A stretch of 64,000 nucleotides of DNA from SZUA-36 sp963727635 (GTDB lineage: Bacteria > Pseudomonadota > Gammaproteobacteria > Xanthomonadales > SZUA-36), in contig CAVSHP010000015.1 in assembly GCA_963727635.1 (NCBI GenBank), positions 806,001-870,000 on the forward strand. Reading direction: 5' to 3'. Under the pieces are notes generated by a model. It saw nothing but the letters and a program-made list of their open reading frames with translations, was not told the DNA's origin and searched no databases. Below are positions 1-9,982 of the stretch, in pieces. The translations under genes were made by a program, and so were the position numbers. Position 1 is the stretch's first letter; the number at the start of each line of letters is the position of its first letter.

Positions 1-2502
1 ACACTGCAGCAACTGCCATCGGTTGGGCCGAGCCTGAACTCCAACGGCTCGGCGGGCACCAGCCATGGTTCCCGCAGCCTGAATTTGCGCAACCTCGACC
101 CAAACCGCAACCTCATACTGGTCAACGGACATCGTTGGGTGAATGGCGCAGGTACACGTGGCTTTCGCGATTTCGTCGATTTGAATACGATCCCGCAGGC
201 AATGATTGAACAGGTCGAAATTTTACAGGACGGCGCTACCGCCATCTATGGCGCCGATGCTATTTCGGGTGTCGTCAACATGCATACATTCCAGGATTAT
301 GAAGGCGGCCGTGCCAAGGCCTATTACGGGGTCAGCAGCGAAGGTGATCGCGACACCTACGGTATTGATGTATTGCTCGGCAAGACCTTTGGCACCAGCA
401 ACTGGACCCTTGCGGCCAGTTACGTTAAGGAGGATCCGATCTATACACAGGACAGGAAAATAAGTGCGATTCCTCTCAACGGGCTGGCAACGGGTACGCC
501 CGAAGGTCTGTTTCGCGAGAACGGACTGGCAGCCGTGGTCGACTTCCCGGTGCCGTCAGCGGGTATCACCAGGGACCCGGGAACAGACGGTAATGATATT
601 AACAGCTGGCGTCCTGTCAACAGCGCGACCGACGTGTTCAACCGTTACGCCAACAACTATCTGGTCGGTCCGTCAGAACGTACCTCGGTGTTTCTGCAGA
701 ACACCACCGAGTTTGGCGAAAATCTGACCTTCAACCTTGAAGCGCTGTACACGGAACGCAAATCGGATCAGCTGTTTAACGGTGCCGCCCCGGTTGTCCA
801 GGGTAGCCGCGGATTCGTGATTGCCAATGACCCGCGTGTCAATCCGTTTGGCATCACCTTCTCAGGCAGCGATTTTAGACTCACCAATTTCTTCGAGGAT
901 AACGGTCAGCGTGACAATCAGCAGGACGTGAAGACCATGCGTTTCGGTGCCGGTCTTACCGGAGAATTCAATAACGGCTGGGCCTGGGACACGTTTGTTT
1001 CCTGGGCGCGAAATGAGGCTGATTTCCTCTCGGTGAACCAGATCGACCTGGACAAACTGGCGCTGGGCATGCTGGCGTGTAACAGTTCGGGCATCCCGGG
1101 CGATATTTCCGACCTGACCGCCGGTTGTGTACCCGTGAACCTGTTCAACCCGATGACACCTGAGATGGTCGACTACGTCAACTATATCGGGCGTGATTAC
1201 AACAAGGCTGAACAGTTCGACTTCACCTACAACTTTACCGGCGATTTATTCGAGATGCCAGCCGGCACCGTGGCCTTTGCCGCGGGTGTCGAATACCGCG
1301 AAGAAAAGGGACTCGATGTCCCGGATGATTACATCAACGCGGCACCGCGTGTGAACACCTATCGCACCACCACTTCCGCACCTCGTGAAGGCACTGACGG
1401 CAAGTACCATTTGAGCGAGGCTTACGTGGAGTTTGACGTGCCGCTGGTTGCCGGCAAAAAGATGGTCGAGGATTTAAGCCTGCAGGCCGCCGTGCGTTAT
1501 TCCAATTACAGTACCTTTGGCGGCACCACCAATGGCAAGCTCGGTATGCTTTACCGGCCGGCTGACAGCATTATGTTTCGTGGCACCTGGGCGCAGGGTT
1601 TTCGCTCTCCCTCCATTCTTGAAATGTTTGAAGGTCTGAGGGAAACCTCGATCCCGGTCATCGATCCCTGCAACGGTGGCGGCGCGGGTCTGCCCGGATG
1701 TACGGGTGTGCCCGCCGGCTATGTCCAGCCAAGTTCGAACGTTCCCGCTATTGTCGGTGGTAACCCGAATCTGCAGCCGGAAACCTCGGTTAATACCTCG
1801 TTCGGTATGGTATTGACCCCGACCAGCCTGGAAGGCGCCAGCCTGACGGTTGACTGGTACAAGATCGATATCAAGGACACCATCAGCGCCTACGGCGCAC
1901 AAAACGTGCTGAACCTTTGTGCGACCACGGGTCAGCGCTGCAATTATATTTTCCGTGATCAAAGCGGGGAGATCCTGTCGGTGGTGGATGGCCCGATCAA
2001 CCTGAACAAGACCAACGTGGAAGGCATCGATATCGTTGCGCGTTATATCACCGATGCAGGCAAGGGCACGCTCGATTTCTCCTTGTCCCTGTCCTACCTG
2101 ATCGATTTGCAGGTGGAGTCCACACTGACCAACGGCAGCGTATTGAAGGAAGACAAGGTCGGAACCTCGGCAAGCCGCGAATCCTATCCCGAGTGGAGGG
2201 GCCTGTTCGTGACGCGCTATATCGCTGATAAATGGAACGCCGCTTATACCCTGCGTTATATCGGCAGTACCGATGAAATGGTCAGCGGCTCACCGCGTCA
2301 CATATCTTCACGTGTCTACCAGAACCTCGCCGGAACTTACCAGTTCACCGACAGCTGGGGTCTCAAGCTGGGTGTCGACAACCTGTTCAATGTGCAACCG
2401 CCATCGTCACTTACCAACCTGAATATCAATTTCGATATCAGCACCTACGACGCGGTCGGACGATTCATGTATGCGCAATTGATATGGGACTTCGATCTCT
2501 AG
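1..2502 (+). CDS. TonB-dependent outer-membrane receptor (5' end outside window)
   Basis: The reading frame is open from base 1, so the signal peptide, TonB box and first part of the plug lie upstream. What is visible (833 residues) has the end of the plug (LILVNGHRWV, then DGATAIYGADAISGVVN) and a long beta-barrel with family phrases such as TWAQGFRSPSI and NPNLQPETSVNTSFG. Such receptors import large or scarce substrates across the outer membrane using TonB-ExbBD energy. The substrate cannot be read from the sequence. The protein ends QLIWDFDL, without the C-terminal Phe common in barrel proteins. The downstream YfcC-type carrier and hydrolase genes suggest an amide or peptide substrate, which is inference only. 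Confidence 0.93.
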   Translation, partial: TLQQLPSVGPSLNSNGSAGTSHGSRSLNLRNLDPNRNLILVNGHRWVNGAGTRGFRDFVDLNTIPQAMIEQVEILQDGATAIYGADAISGVVNMHTFQDYEGGRAKAYYGVSSEGDRDTYGIDVLLGKTFGTSNWTLAASYVKEDPIYTQDRKISAIPLNGLATGTPEGLFRENGLAAVVDFPVPSAGITRDPGTDGNDINSWRPVNSATDVFNRYANNYLVGPSERTSVFLQNTTEFGENLTFNLEALYTERKSDQLFNGAAPVVQGSRGFVIANDPRVNPFGITFSGSDFRLTNFFEDNGQRDNQQDVKTMRFGAGLTGEFNNGWAWDTFVSWARNEADFLSVNQIDLDKLALGMLACNSSGIPGDISDLTAGCVPVNLFNPMTPEMVDYVNYIGRDYNKAEQFDFTYNFTGDLFEMPAGTVAFAAGVEYREEKGLDVPDDYINAAPRVNTYRTTTSAPREGTDGKYHLSEAYVEFDVPLVAGKKMVEDLSLQAAVRYSNYSTFGGTTNGKLGMLYRPADSIMFRGTWAQGFRSPSILEMFEGLRETSIPVIDPCNGGGAGLPGCTGVPAGYVQPSSNVPAIVGGNPNLQPETSVNTSFGMVLTPTSLEGASLTVDWYKIDIKDTISAYGAQNVLNLCATTGQRCNYIFRDQSGEILSVVDGPINLNKTNVEGIDIVARYITDAGKGTLDFSLSLSYLIDLQVESTLTNGSVLKEDKVGTSASRESYPEWRGLFVTRYIADKWNAAYTLRYIGSTDEMVSGSPRHISSRVYQNLAGTYQFTDSWGLKLGVDNLFNVQPPSSLTNLNINFDISTYDAVGRFMYAQLIWDFDL

Positions 2503-2527
2503 AAGGGCTCGCGTAGTCTCGTTTTTG

Positions 2528-2569
2528 CACACCCCCCGCCCATACGCTTCGTATGAGCGGGGGGGTGTG
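2528..2569. terminator. GC-rich hairpin downstream of the receptor gene
   Basis: The arms CACACCCCCCGC and GCGGGGGGGTGTG enclose a second short pairing (CATACG/CGTATG) around a CTTC-like turn. It sits 26 bases after the receptor stop codon. The T-tract after it is short, so it is a probable but not ideal intrinsic terminator. It separates the receptor from the YfcC-type gene. Confidence 0.6.
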
Positions 2570-2665
2570 TTTCCGCCGTTGTTCCCGCGGCATTTTGTTG
2601 CGCATGGCAAACCGGAGGGGACGTAGCATAATGACGCAGGCGAATACGGATGCGATGAATAGAAT

Positions 2666-4063
2666 ATGAAACCCGGCGAAACAAGCAAAACAGTCAGGCA
2701 TGTCAACCCGATCATCATCATGCTCGGCATTCTGCTGCTGGCCATGCTGATGACCTACCTGTTCGAGTCCGGTGAGTATCAACGCAACGGCCGCCTGGTT
2801 ATTCCGGGTACTTACCAGGTACTGGAAAAACACCCGGCCTTCAGCGACCTGTTCAAAATGCCGCATGAAGCGGTTCCCGGCCAGGCCCGGGCGGTTGGCG
2901 TCGGCGGCGCCCTGCTGGCGATCCCCGAGGGTCTGGAGCGTATGGCCGGCCTGATTTTCATGGTGCTGATCATTGGCGGCATGTTCGGTGTCCTGCACGA
3001 ATCCGGCGCCATCGACGCCGGGCTGGAAAAGTTGCTGCACAGTGTACGGGGCAATATCTATGTGCTGGTTCCGGCCCTGATGGTCGTGTTCTCTGCGGGC
3101 AGCACCTTCCTGGGTCTCGCTTCCGAATATCTCCTGATCATTCCGCTGATGGTGGCCATGGCCAACCGGTTGGGTTTGTCGAATGTCGTGGGTCTTGCGA
3201 TCGTGGCCGTGGCCGTCAAGGCCGGCTACATTGCGTCGGTCAGCAACCCGGTGCCGCTGGGTATCGCCCAGCCACTGGTGGGTTTGCAGATTTTCAGTGG
3301 CGCAGGGGTGCGGTTCTGGTTTTACCTGGTATTTACGCTGGTTGGTATTGGTTTTGTCCTGATCATGATACGCAGGGAGGGTTTTGATCCGGGCAAAACC
3401 TGGGAAGTGGATGGCAAGCCCCTGGTTGTGCGTCACAAGCTGATCATACTGCTGGTCTCCGCCGGTATCGCGTTCCTGGTTTATGCGTCCAACCGTTGGC
3501 ATTGGGGACACCCCCAGCTGTCTGCCTACTATATCGCCCTGAGCATGCTGCTGGCAGCGGTTGCCGGGCTCGGCGCGAGCCAGGCCGCCGAGGCCTTTGT
3601 AAGCGGCATGAAGAAAATCCTGATGGCCAGCATGCTGATCGGTGTTGCATCGGCGGTGGCGGTGACGCTTGAAAATGGCCAGGTGCTGGATGCCATCGTA
3701 CACGGACTGACCGGGCTGATCGGAGAGGGCAGTGCACGGGTAGCCGCCTATGGCATGTTCGGCTCACAATTGATGCTGGATTTCCTGATCCCGTCCACAT
3801 CGGGTCAGGCGGCCGTCAGTATGCCGATCCTCGGCCCGTTGGGGCAGTTGTCCGGTGTGCCGGCGCAAACCACGGTACTGGCCTTCCTGTTCGGCAATGG
3901 TATTACCAATATCCTGACACCAACGTCCGGCACCCTGCTGGCCTATTTGGCGACGGCCCAGGTCGGTTGGGTGGAATGGGCGCGTTTCGTATTCTGGCTG
4001 TGGCTGACGTTTATCGGGCTCGCACTGATTATGCTCACGATTGCGGTTAACATCGGGTTCTGA
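2666..4063 (+). CDS. YfcC/DcuC-family membrane carrier
   Basis: This 465-residue protein has about twelve hydrophobic segments. The first is at residues 17-35, followed by a periplasmic-looking loop (about 36-85), then alternating membrane helices to the C-terminus. Phrases such as GSTFLGLASEYLLIIPLMV and NPVPLGIAQPL resemble the YfcC branch of the DcuC family, whose members are assigned to C4-dicarboxylate, short-chain acid or basic amino-acid transport. The length is normal for the family. The ATG at 2666 is the only good start. A hydrolase gene begins within four bases of its stop, so co-transcription and uptake of that enzyme's products is a reasonable inference. The substrate is unknown. 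Confidence 0.8.
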   Translation: MKPGETSKTVRHVNPIIIMLGILLLAMLMTYLFESGEYQRNGRLVIPGTYQVLEKHPAFSDLFKMPHEAVPGQARAVGVGGALLAIPEGLERMAGLIFMVLIIGGMFGVLHESGAIDAGLEKLLHSVRGNIYVLVPALMVVFSAGSTFLGLASEYLLIIPLMVAMANRLGLSNVVGLAIVAVAVKAGYIASVSNPVPLGIAQPLVGLQIFSGAGVRFWFYLVFTLVGIGFVLIMIRREGFDPGKTWEVDGKPLVVRHKLIILLVSAGIAFLVYASNRWHWGHPQLSAYYIALSMLLAAVAGLGASQAAEAFVSGMKKILMASMLIGVASAVAVTLENGQVLDAIVHGLTGLIGEGSARVAAYGMFGSQLMLDFLIPSTSGQAAVSMPILGPLGQLSGVPAQTTVLAFLFGNGITNILTPTSGTLLAYLATAQVGWVEWARFVFWLWLTFIGLALIMLTIAVNIGF

Positions 4064-4066
4064 GCG

Positions 4067-5948
4067 ATGCAGGACGCGCCCATGAACGGATTTGCCGTGG
4101 ACCAGGACGTGATGGTGCCAATGCGCGATGGCGTATTGCTGGCAACCGATGTTTATTATCCTGCCGGGGCACGGGCCGTGGCCCGTTTTGATGGAGCGCA
4201 CACCCTACGGCAAATCGGCTCAGAGCCGTTCCGAGAGAAGCCTGCAGCGGCAGCAATCGGCGACGCGGCCCGAGGTTGCAGCGTTCTTCGCCGCTCACGG
4301 TTACGTGGTCATTATGCAGGACTGCCGTGGCAGGTACCGCTCCGAGGGGACTTTTACCAAGTACCTGAATGAAGCCGAGGATGGTTACGATACCCTGCAA
4401 TGGTTACTCGGGCAAAACTGGTGTAACGGCAAGGTCGGCACCATGGGTCTATCCTATGGCGCGCACACACAACTCGCGTTAGCCTGTCTGCAGCCAACCG
4501 GCCTGTCCTGCATGTTCATGGACTCCGGCGGTTTCTCCAGCGCCTTTCATGGTGGTATCAGGCAGGGTGGGGCGTTCGAGTTAAAACAGGCGACCTGGGC
4601 CTTCAGGCACGCTTTGGTCAGCCAGGAAACCCGCAACAATCCGGCGCGCAAGCGTCGCCCTGGAAAACACGAATATCGTCGAATGGTTTCGCGACATGCC
4701 ATGGAAGCCGGGGCATTCGCCGTTGTCGGTTGCGCCGGAATACGAGGAAACCCTGTTCCGGCAGTGGCAGGAAGGTCGTTTCTCGGAATACTGGCGGCAG
4801 CCCGGATTGTGGGCCGAGGGTTTTTACGCGCAGATACCCGATATACCTATCGCCATCGTCGGCAGCTGGTATGACCCCTACGTACTGACCTGCACCGATA
4901 ATTTTTCGCATCTGTCCCATCTGAAAAAATCGCGCGTGCAGTTGCTGATGGGCCCCTGGACACACGGTAACCGTTCGCAGACCTGGGTGGGCGGTGTTGA
5001 TTTCGGTATTGCTTCCACGCTCGATGACAACATCGCCGACAACTACCTGGATTACCGCCTGGAATGGTTTAATCAATGGCTTAAACCGGTGCGGAATGAA
5101 CCTGAATACCAGCCGCCCGTGCGTTATTTTCAAATGGGCGGCGGGGACGGCTCACGCAACGGCGACGGACGTCTGCAGCACGGTGGATGCTGGCAGGACT
5201 GCCGATCGCTGGCCGCCGCCGGACACGACCGCCCGCCGTCTTTACCTGCATTCCGGTGGCGGCCTGCTGGGTGACGCACCGGAACTGGAAACCGACGTCG
5301 CTCGAGTTCCGTTACGAGCCCGGAAACCCGGTGCCGACCATCGGTGGCGCGGTGACTTCGGGCGAGCCGGTGATGACCGGTGGTGCCTATGATCAGCGGG
5401 TGACAGCGGAGGTGTTTTGTTATCGGGAAAACCACCCGGAAATCGCGCTATCGGAGCGTGAAGACGTACTGGTATTCGAAACCCCGCCGCTTGAGGACGA
5501 TGTTGTCGTGAGCGGTGCCATGAGCGCTGAATTGTGGGTCTCAAGCGACTGTCCGGACACGGATTTCACCGTCAAGCTGATCGATGTTTATCCCCCGGGC
5601 GAAGACTGGCCGGACGGCTTCGCGATGAATATTACCGATGGAATATTGCGTGTGCGCTACCGCGAAGGTTGGGACCGCGAGGTCTTCATGCAGCCTGGTG
5701 AGGTATATCAGATCAGCATCAGGCCGTTCGCAACCAGCAACCTGTTTAAAAAGGGTCACCGTCTGCGTGTCGACATCTCCAGCAGCAATTACCCGCATTT
5801 CGACCTCAACCCCAACACCGGTGAGGCGGAGGGCAGGGCAACTGGATTCCGCAATGCGACCAACCGCATCCATTGCAGCAGGCAGTATCCGTCGTACGTG
5901 AACTTACCTGTCATGCAATCCCCGGGACCCGAAGATGAAGGGGATTAG
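4067..5948 (+). pseudogene. CocE/NonD-family hydrolase, broken by four frameshifts
   Basis: Read across frames the region encodes one alpha/beta hydrolase of the X-Pro dipeptidyl-peptidase S15/CocE type. It starts VDQDVMVPMRDGVLLATDVYYP, continues GYVVIMQDCRGRY and the nucleophile elbow GLSYG, then MGPWTHGN, and ends with the jelly-roll C-terminal domain (FRYEPGNPVPTIGG onward). Frames change near 4170, 4650, 5200 and 5300, so no full-length product can be made as written. Family members cleave esters or amides such as cocaine or acyl-aminopeptides. The last bases overlap the CapA-like gene by 14 nt, showing that the locus was an operon. It is either a true pseudogene or a patch of assembly error. 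Confidence 0.8.
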
Positions 5949-7080
5949 CCGCCGCCGGCTGCTACAACTGGCGGCCGGTTTGCCGTTGCCAGCTCTGATT
6001 GCCTACACACGCGGGAGCCACGCCGGGGATCCTGACAGCATTTTCCGCATTACGCTGAGCGGCCAGTTGCTGATGGAATATCCCCTTTGTGATGATCCTT
6101 ATGACGGTTTTGCCGATCTGGTGCTGGAACTAAAAAAAGGCCAGGTGGTATTTACCGACCTGGAGGTCGCCATTCGCACGGCCGTTTCCGGCGCGCCAAC
6201 CCGGGACGAGTTGTTTCTACACGGTACCGGTCCCGAGGTGCTCGATTGTGTTCGCCAGATGGGTTTCAACCTGCTGGCCCTGTCAAATAACCATGCCTGG
6301 GATTTCGGCACCGCGGGTGTGCTGGCGACGCGGGCGGAGGTGATGCGTGCCGGTTTTTTCTGCGCGGGTAGCGGGGCGGATATCGTCCAGGCGAGCAGCG
6401 CCGGACTGACCGGGACCCGGCCGCGGGTCGCACTGGTGGCGGCTGCCACCGGCAAGATACGTGAAGGCGCTGCCGCCGGTATCGATACGGCGGGCATCAA
6501 TGAAATCAGGATGCAGTCCCCGGGTCAACTGGACATTGATGATGTGGCCAGGAACCTCGCAGCCATCACTGCGGCGCGGAAAGAGGCCGCGTTCGTCATT
6601 GCCTGCCTGCATAACCACCAATGGGGTGATGACATGCGCGCAACCCGGCCCTGGGCCAGGGAGTATGCTCAAAAGTGCGTCGACGCCGGCGCCGACATAT
6701 TCGTAAGTCACGGCGCACCGTTGTTGCACGGTATCGAAATCTACCGGGGCAAGGTGCTGCTGCACGGACTCGGCAGCCTGGTATTTCAATCCAGGACCGA
6801 AACCGGTCACTACCCGGCAGAGGTTTGGCAAAGCGCCATCGTGCATTGTGATTTTGCTGCTGGCGTCCTGGGTAAAGTGGAGATCGTTCCCGTGTTATTG
6901 AACGAGACGGGTGATGATCCCGAACATCATTTGCAGACACGTGGCCGTCCGAGACTTGCGACGGGTCTCCGTGGCAGGCAGATTCTGGAAAGGCTGGCCG
7001 GTCTGAGTGAACCCCTCGGCGTTGCATTGACGATTGACGGCAACGCGGCTCGGATTAATAGTTTACCCCTAGACTCTTAA
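5935..7080 (+). CDS. CapA-family (poly-gamma-glutamate synthesis-like) phosphoesterase-fold protein, Tat-exported
   Basis: The 381-residue product starts with a twin-arginine signal (SRRRLLQLAAGLPLPALIA), indicating folded export by Tat. The rest matches the CapA/PGA_cap calcineurin-like fold: FTDLEVAIR near residue 77, LALSNNHAWDFG near 114-125, and a late H-rich loop (ACLHNHQWGDD, VSHGAPLLHGIE). CapA proteins are tied to poly-gamma-glutamate export, but many homologues near hydrolases and transporters have unknown roles. The ATG overlaps the end of the hydrolase gene. There is no capB or capC nearby, so capsule synthesis is unlikely; processing of a gamma-linked amide is a guess. Confidence 0.8.
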   Translation: MKGISRRRLLQLAAGLPLPALIAYTRGSHAGDPDSIFRITLSGQLLMEYPLCDDPYDGFADLVLELKKGQVVFTDLEVAIRTAVSGAPTRDELFLHGTGPEVLDCVRQMGFNLLALSNNHAWDFGTAGVLATRAEVMRAGFFCAGSGADIVQASSAGLTGTRPRVALVAAATGKIREGAAAGIDTAGINEIRMQSPGQLDIDDVARNLAAITAARKEAAFVIACLHNHQWGDDMRATRPWAREYAQKCVDAGADIFVSHGAPLLHGIEIYRGKVLLHGLGSLVFQSRTETGHYPAEVWQSAIVHCDFAAGVLGKVEIVPVLLNETGDDPEHHLQTRGRPRLATGLRGRQILERLAGLSEPLGVALTIDGNAARINSLPLDS

Positions 7081-7235
7081 AGACCTGCCGCACCGGTCGG
7101 GCATTCCATTTCAATGCGGCGATTTAAAGCCGCTCAACAGCAAGTTTCCAAGCCCCGGCGAAATCGCAATTGAGTCAGCCATGCACAGGGTGTAGTCTCG
7201 GCAGGATGACATTTGATTCGGGCTGGAGCGATACA

Positions 7236-8531
7236 GTGGACGTTATTATCATCGGTGCTGGTGTAATTGGCTCATCGCTTGCACTGGGACTTTCGCGAAA
7301 GGGTTTCAAAACACTCAATATCGACGCCTTGCCGGCGGCGGGGTTTGGATCGACCTCCAACTCTTCCGGAATCGTGAGGCCCTTCTATTCGGCCCTTGAG
7401 AGTTGTGCGCTGGCGCACGAGGCGCGATCGCGCTGGCTGGATTGGCCAGCGTTTTTGGCCAGCCCGGATGAAAGGGGGTACGCCAGGTACGACGAGTGCG
7501 GCATGCTGATGTTATTGGCCGAGGGTGATAAAAAACTTTTCCAGAACAGTCTGAACGCCATGCAAGAGGTCGGCGTGGCCTTTGAATATTTGTCAGCGGA
7601 TGAGCTTGTGCAAAAGTTCCCCGCTTTTGAACTGGCTTCATTCGGTCCGCCAAAGCCGCCCGATGACCCCGCATTCGGTGTCGCCAATGAGACGCCATTG
7701 ACGGGTGGCATTTTCATTGCAGACGCGGGTTACGTGGGCGATCCGCAGTTGGCGGCCCACAACCTGCAGCGGGCTGCCGAAGAACGGGGTGCGACATTCA
7801 GATTCAATACAAAAATCGTCACGATCAACCGTTCCGGTGGCCGCGTGGCGGGTGTCACCACGGACTCTGGCGAGGTGATTGCGGCTCCGGTCGTGGTCAA
7901 TGCCGCCGGTCCGCATTCTTCCGTGATCAACCGGTTGGCGGGTGTTATGGATGACATGCGTGTGCTGACTCGGCCGATGCGGCATGAAGTCGCCCATGTT
8001 CCCGCACCTGCAGGGTCGATGCAGGATCATTATCGCTGTGTCGTCGGTGATGGCGACGCCGGTGTCTACTTGCGTCCGGATATCGGCGACAACCTGCTGA
8101 TCGGTTCACTTGATCCGCCCTGCGACGGCCATGAATACGTGGATGCCGATGACTACAACACGGAGCTTACCGAGCAATGGACCCGCCAGGTGTGGCGCGC
8201 CGCGCAACGCCTCCCGGCACTTGCCATTCCCAACCGGGCACAAGGTTTGGTGGGGCTCTACGACGCGACACCCGACTGGATTCCGATCTATGACAAATCG
8301 TCACTACCGGGTTTTTACATGGCGATCGGCAGCAGCGGCAATCAATTCAAGAATGCGCCGGTCATCGGCGACATGATGGCCCGATTAATCAGTGCCTGCG
8401 AGACCGGGCAAAATCATGATGACGATCCTGTCACGTTCCACCTGGCGACTTTGAACCGGACGATTGACCTGGGTTTTTTCTCCCGGCATCGTGAACTGCA
8501 CTCCAAAACGAGCGGCACGGTGCTGGCCTGA
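7236..8531 (+). CDS. FAD-dependent oxidoreductase of the DAO family
   Basis: The N-terminus carries the dinucleotide motif GAGVIGSSLALGLSRKG directly after the start. The middle has a typical DAO substrate domain and the C-terminus ends with GFYMAIGSSGNQFKNAPVIG, which closes the FAD site. Family members oxidise amino acids or secondary amines such as sarcosine, glycine or D-amino acids. The GTG at 7236 has GGAG seven bases upstream. An in-frame ATG at 7206 has no usable ribosome site, so GTG is preferred, with moderate confidence. The neighbouring permease and hydrolase genes fit amine catabolism. Confidence 0.85.
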   Translation: MDVIIIGAGVIGSSLALGLSRKGFKTLNIDALPAAGFGSTSNSSGIVRPFYSALESCALAHEARSRWLDWPAFLASPDERGYARYDECGMLMLLAEGDKKLFQNSLNAMQEVGVAFEYLSADELVQKFPAFELASFGPPKPPDDPAFGVANETPLTGGIFIADAGYVGDPQLAAHNLQRAAEERGATFRFNTKIVTINRSGGRVAGVTTDSGEVIAAPVVVNAAGPHSSVINRLAGVMDDMRVLTRPMRHEVAHVPAPAGSMQDHYRCVVGDGDAGVYLRPDIGDNLLIGSLDPPCDGHEYVDADDYNTELTEQWTRQVWRAAQRLPALAIPNRAQGLVGLYDATPDWIPIYDKSSLPGFYMAIGSSGNQFKNAPVIGDMMARLISACETGQNHDDDPVTFHLATLNRTIDLGFFSRHRELHSKTSGTVLA

Positions 8532-8606
8532 TGTTGAAGCCGGTCAGCAATTCCGGCCCGGATGTCAAGCTGTGGCTTTGAGGGCGTTCTTGGAGGAGAC
8601 AAATCG

Positions 8607-9731
8607 ATGAACAAGCTATTGGATGCGACCAGTTCGCCGCTATCCTCGATCTTCGGCAGCGGGTTCCTGATCATTGTGCCGGTCCTGGCCGGTGCAGTGG
8701 GGTCGTGGTCGGTTCTGGCGATGACGGCAGTTTGCGCACTGGCTTACGCGGTCGGTAGCGTCATCCGCTTCAATATCCGGCATGTCGAGCCGGTACTGGC
8801 TGACAATCCCGGCGAGAAAACGCTTTTTTTCGAACGTTCGTCCGATTTCGCACTCATCCTCGCTTACGTGATCTCGGTTTGTCTGTACCTGCATATCCTG
8901 TCGTCCTTCGTGCTTGGCGGTCTTCACCTCGATACGGCGTTCAACGAAAACCTGTTGACGACCGCGGTGATCACCGTGATCACGACCATTGGTATGACCA
9001 GGGGGCTCAAGACCCTCGACGTGCTGGAGGAGTGGGGTCTGTGGGTTACGCTGCTGATCATCGCCCTGCTGCTGCTGGGGTTTGCCTGGTATGACTGGGG
9101 CGCGTGGCGATCGACGACGGGTATCGTGCCACCCACCCCGCTGCCCCATACACCGTGGGAGGTCCTGACCATCGTCGCGGGAACACTCATCGTCGTACAG
9201 GGCTTTGAGACGCCCCGTTACCTCGCTGACATCTTCGATACGGACACGCGGATAAGCGCCTCCCGCTGGTCGCAGATTATTTCCACCGGGGTATATATCG
9301 CCTTCGTGGCGCTGGCGCTGCCGGTGGTTCACACCTTGAATGGTCACTACAACGACAACAGCCTGATCACGCTTGTCAGAAACTCGGTGGCGTTACTGGC
9401 GATGCCTCTGGTGCTGGCCGCCGCATTGAGCCAGTTCTCGGCCGCGGTAGCCGACACCCTGGCCGCCACCGGCAACCTGGAGGAGGCCACGAATGGCCAC
9501 ATCAGTCTGCGCTGGGGCTGTGCACTGGTTGGCGCCGGTGCTGCGGCCTTGACCTGGTCGTCAAGCACGCTCGGAATCCTGGCGCTCGCCTCGCGTGCGT
9601 TTGCTTTTTACTACCTGCTGCAGTGTATTGTTGCGATCACCGTCAGCAAGTCCAGCCTGCAGCGTGCAGGCATGGCGCTGGTCGCGCTTGCGCTCGGTTT
9701 TATTACACTGTTCGCGGTGCCTGCAGGTTGA
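8607..9731 (+). CDS. Multi-pass membrane protein, possible APC-superfamily-like transporter
   Basis: The protein has about ten to eleven hydrophobic helices over 374 residues, no signal peptide and a short cytoplasmic start (MNKLLDATSSPLSS). The phrase GFETPRYLADIFD, after the long first half, recalls APC/NSS-like carriers, but I cannot name a family with certainty. The start at 8607 is set by GGAGGAG upstream; the open frame extends further 5' without a ribosome site. It follows the FAD oxidoreductase by 75 bases in the same direction, so it may import that enzyme's substrate. Confidence 0.6.
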   Translation: MNKLLDATSSPLSSIFGSGFLIIVPVLAGAVGSWSVLAMTAVCALAYAVGSVIRFNIRHVEPVLADNPGEKTLFFERSSDFALILAYVISVCLYLHILSSFVLGGLHLDTAFNENLLTTAVITVITTIGMTRGLKTLDVLEEWGLWVTLLIIALLLLGFAWYDWGAWRSTTGIVPPTPLPHTPWEVLTIVAGTLIVVQGFETPRYLADIFDTDTRISASRWSQIISTGVYIAFVALALPVVHTLNGHYNDNSLITLVRNSVALLAMPLVLAAALSQFSAAVADTLAATGNLEEATNGHISLRWGCALVGAGAAALTWSSSTLGILALASRAFAFYYLLQCIVAITVSKSSLQRAGMALVALALGFITLFAVPAG

Positions 9732-9982
9732 TACGTGATTACATTCAACACCCCCAAAACGAGGCGCATGGCGGCAAAAGCAATGATCTAAATCGCGTGT
9801 ATTGCATTTGTCATTATTTATTTCTTGAGCATCCGACGCGTTTGGACAGTTGTTTAAACTCTCAAAGAGGACCGGGTTTGAGACTTTCTGTAGGCCGTTA
9901 ACCCCGCAACCCGGGTTGCACAAATCCCGCTTTCACCTATTATTAAAGAAATCGATCAAAAACTATTTTCAGAGGTATCCTT

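Noticed and set aside
2465..3703. Long open frame on the minus strand opposite the YfcC-type gene
   Set aside because: It is antisense to a clear membrane carrier, has no ribosome site and a His/Gln/Arg-rich composition typical of a shadow frame.
9732..9982. Possible short gene between permease and FAD oxidase
   Set aside because: No frame with a start and ribosome site, only AT-rich leader sequence.
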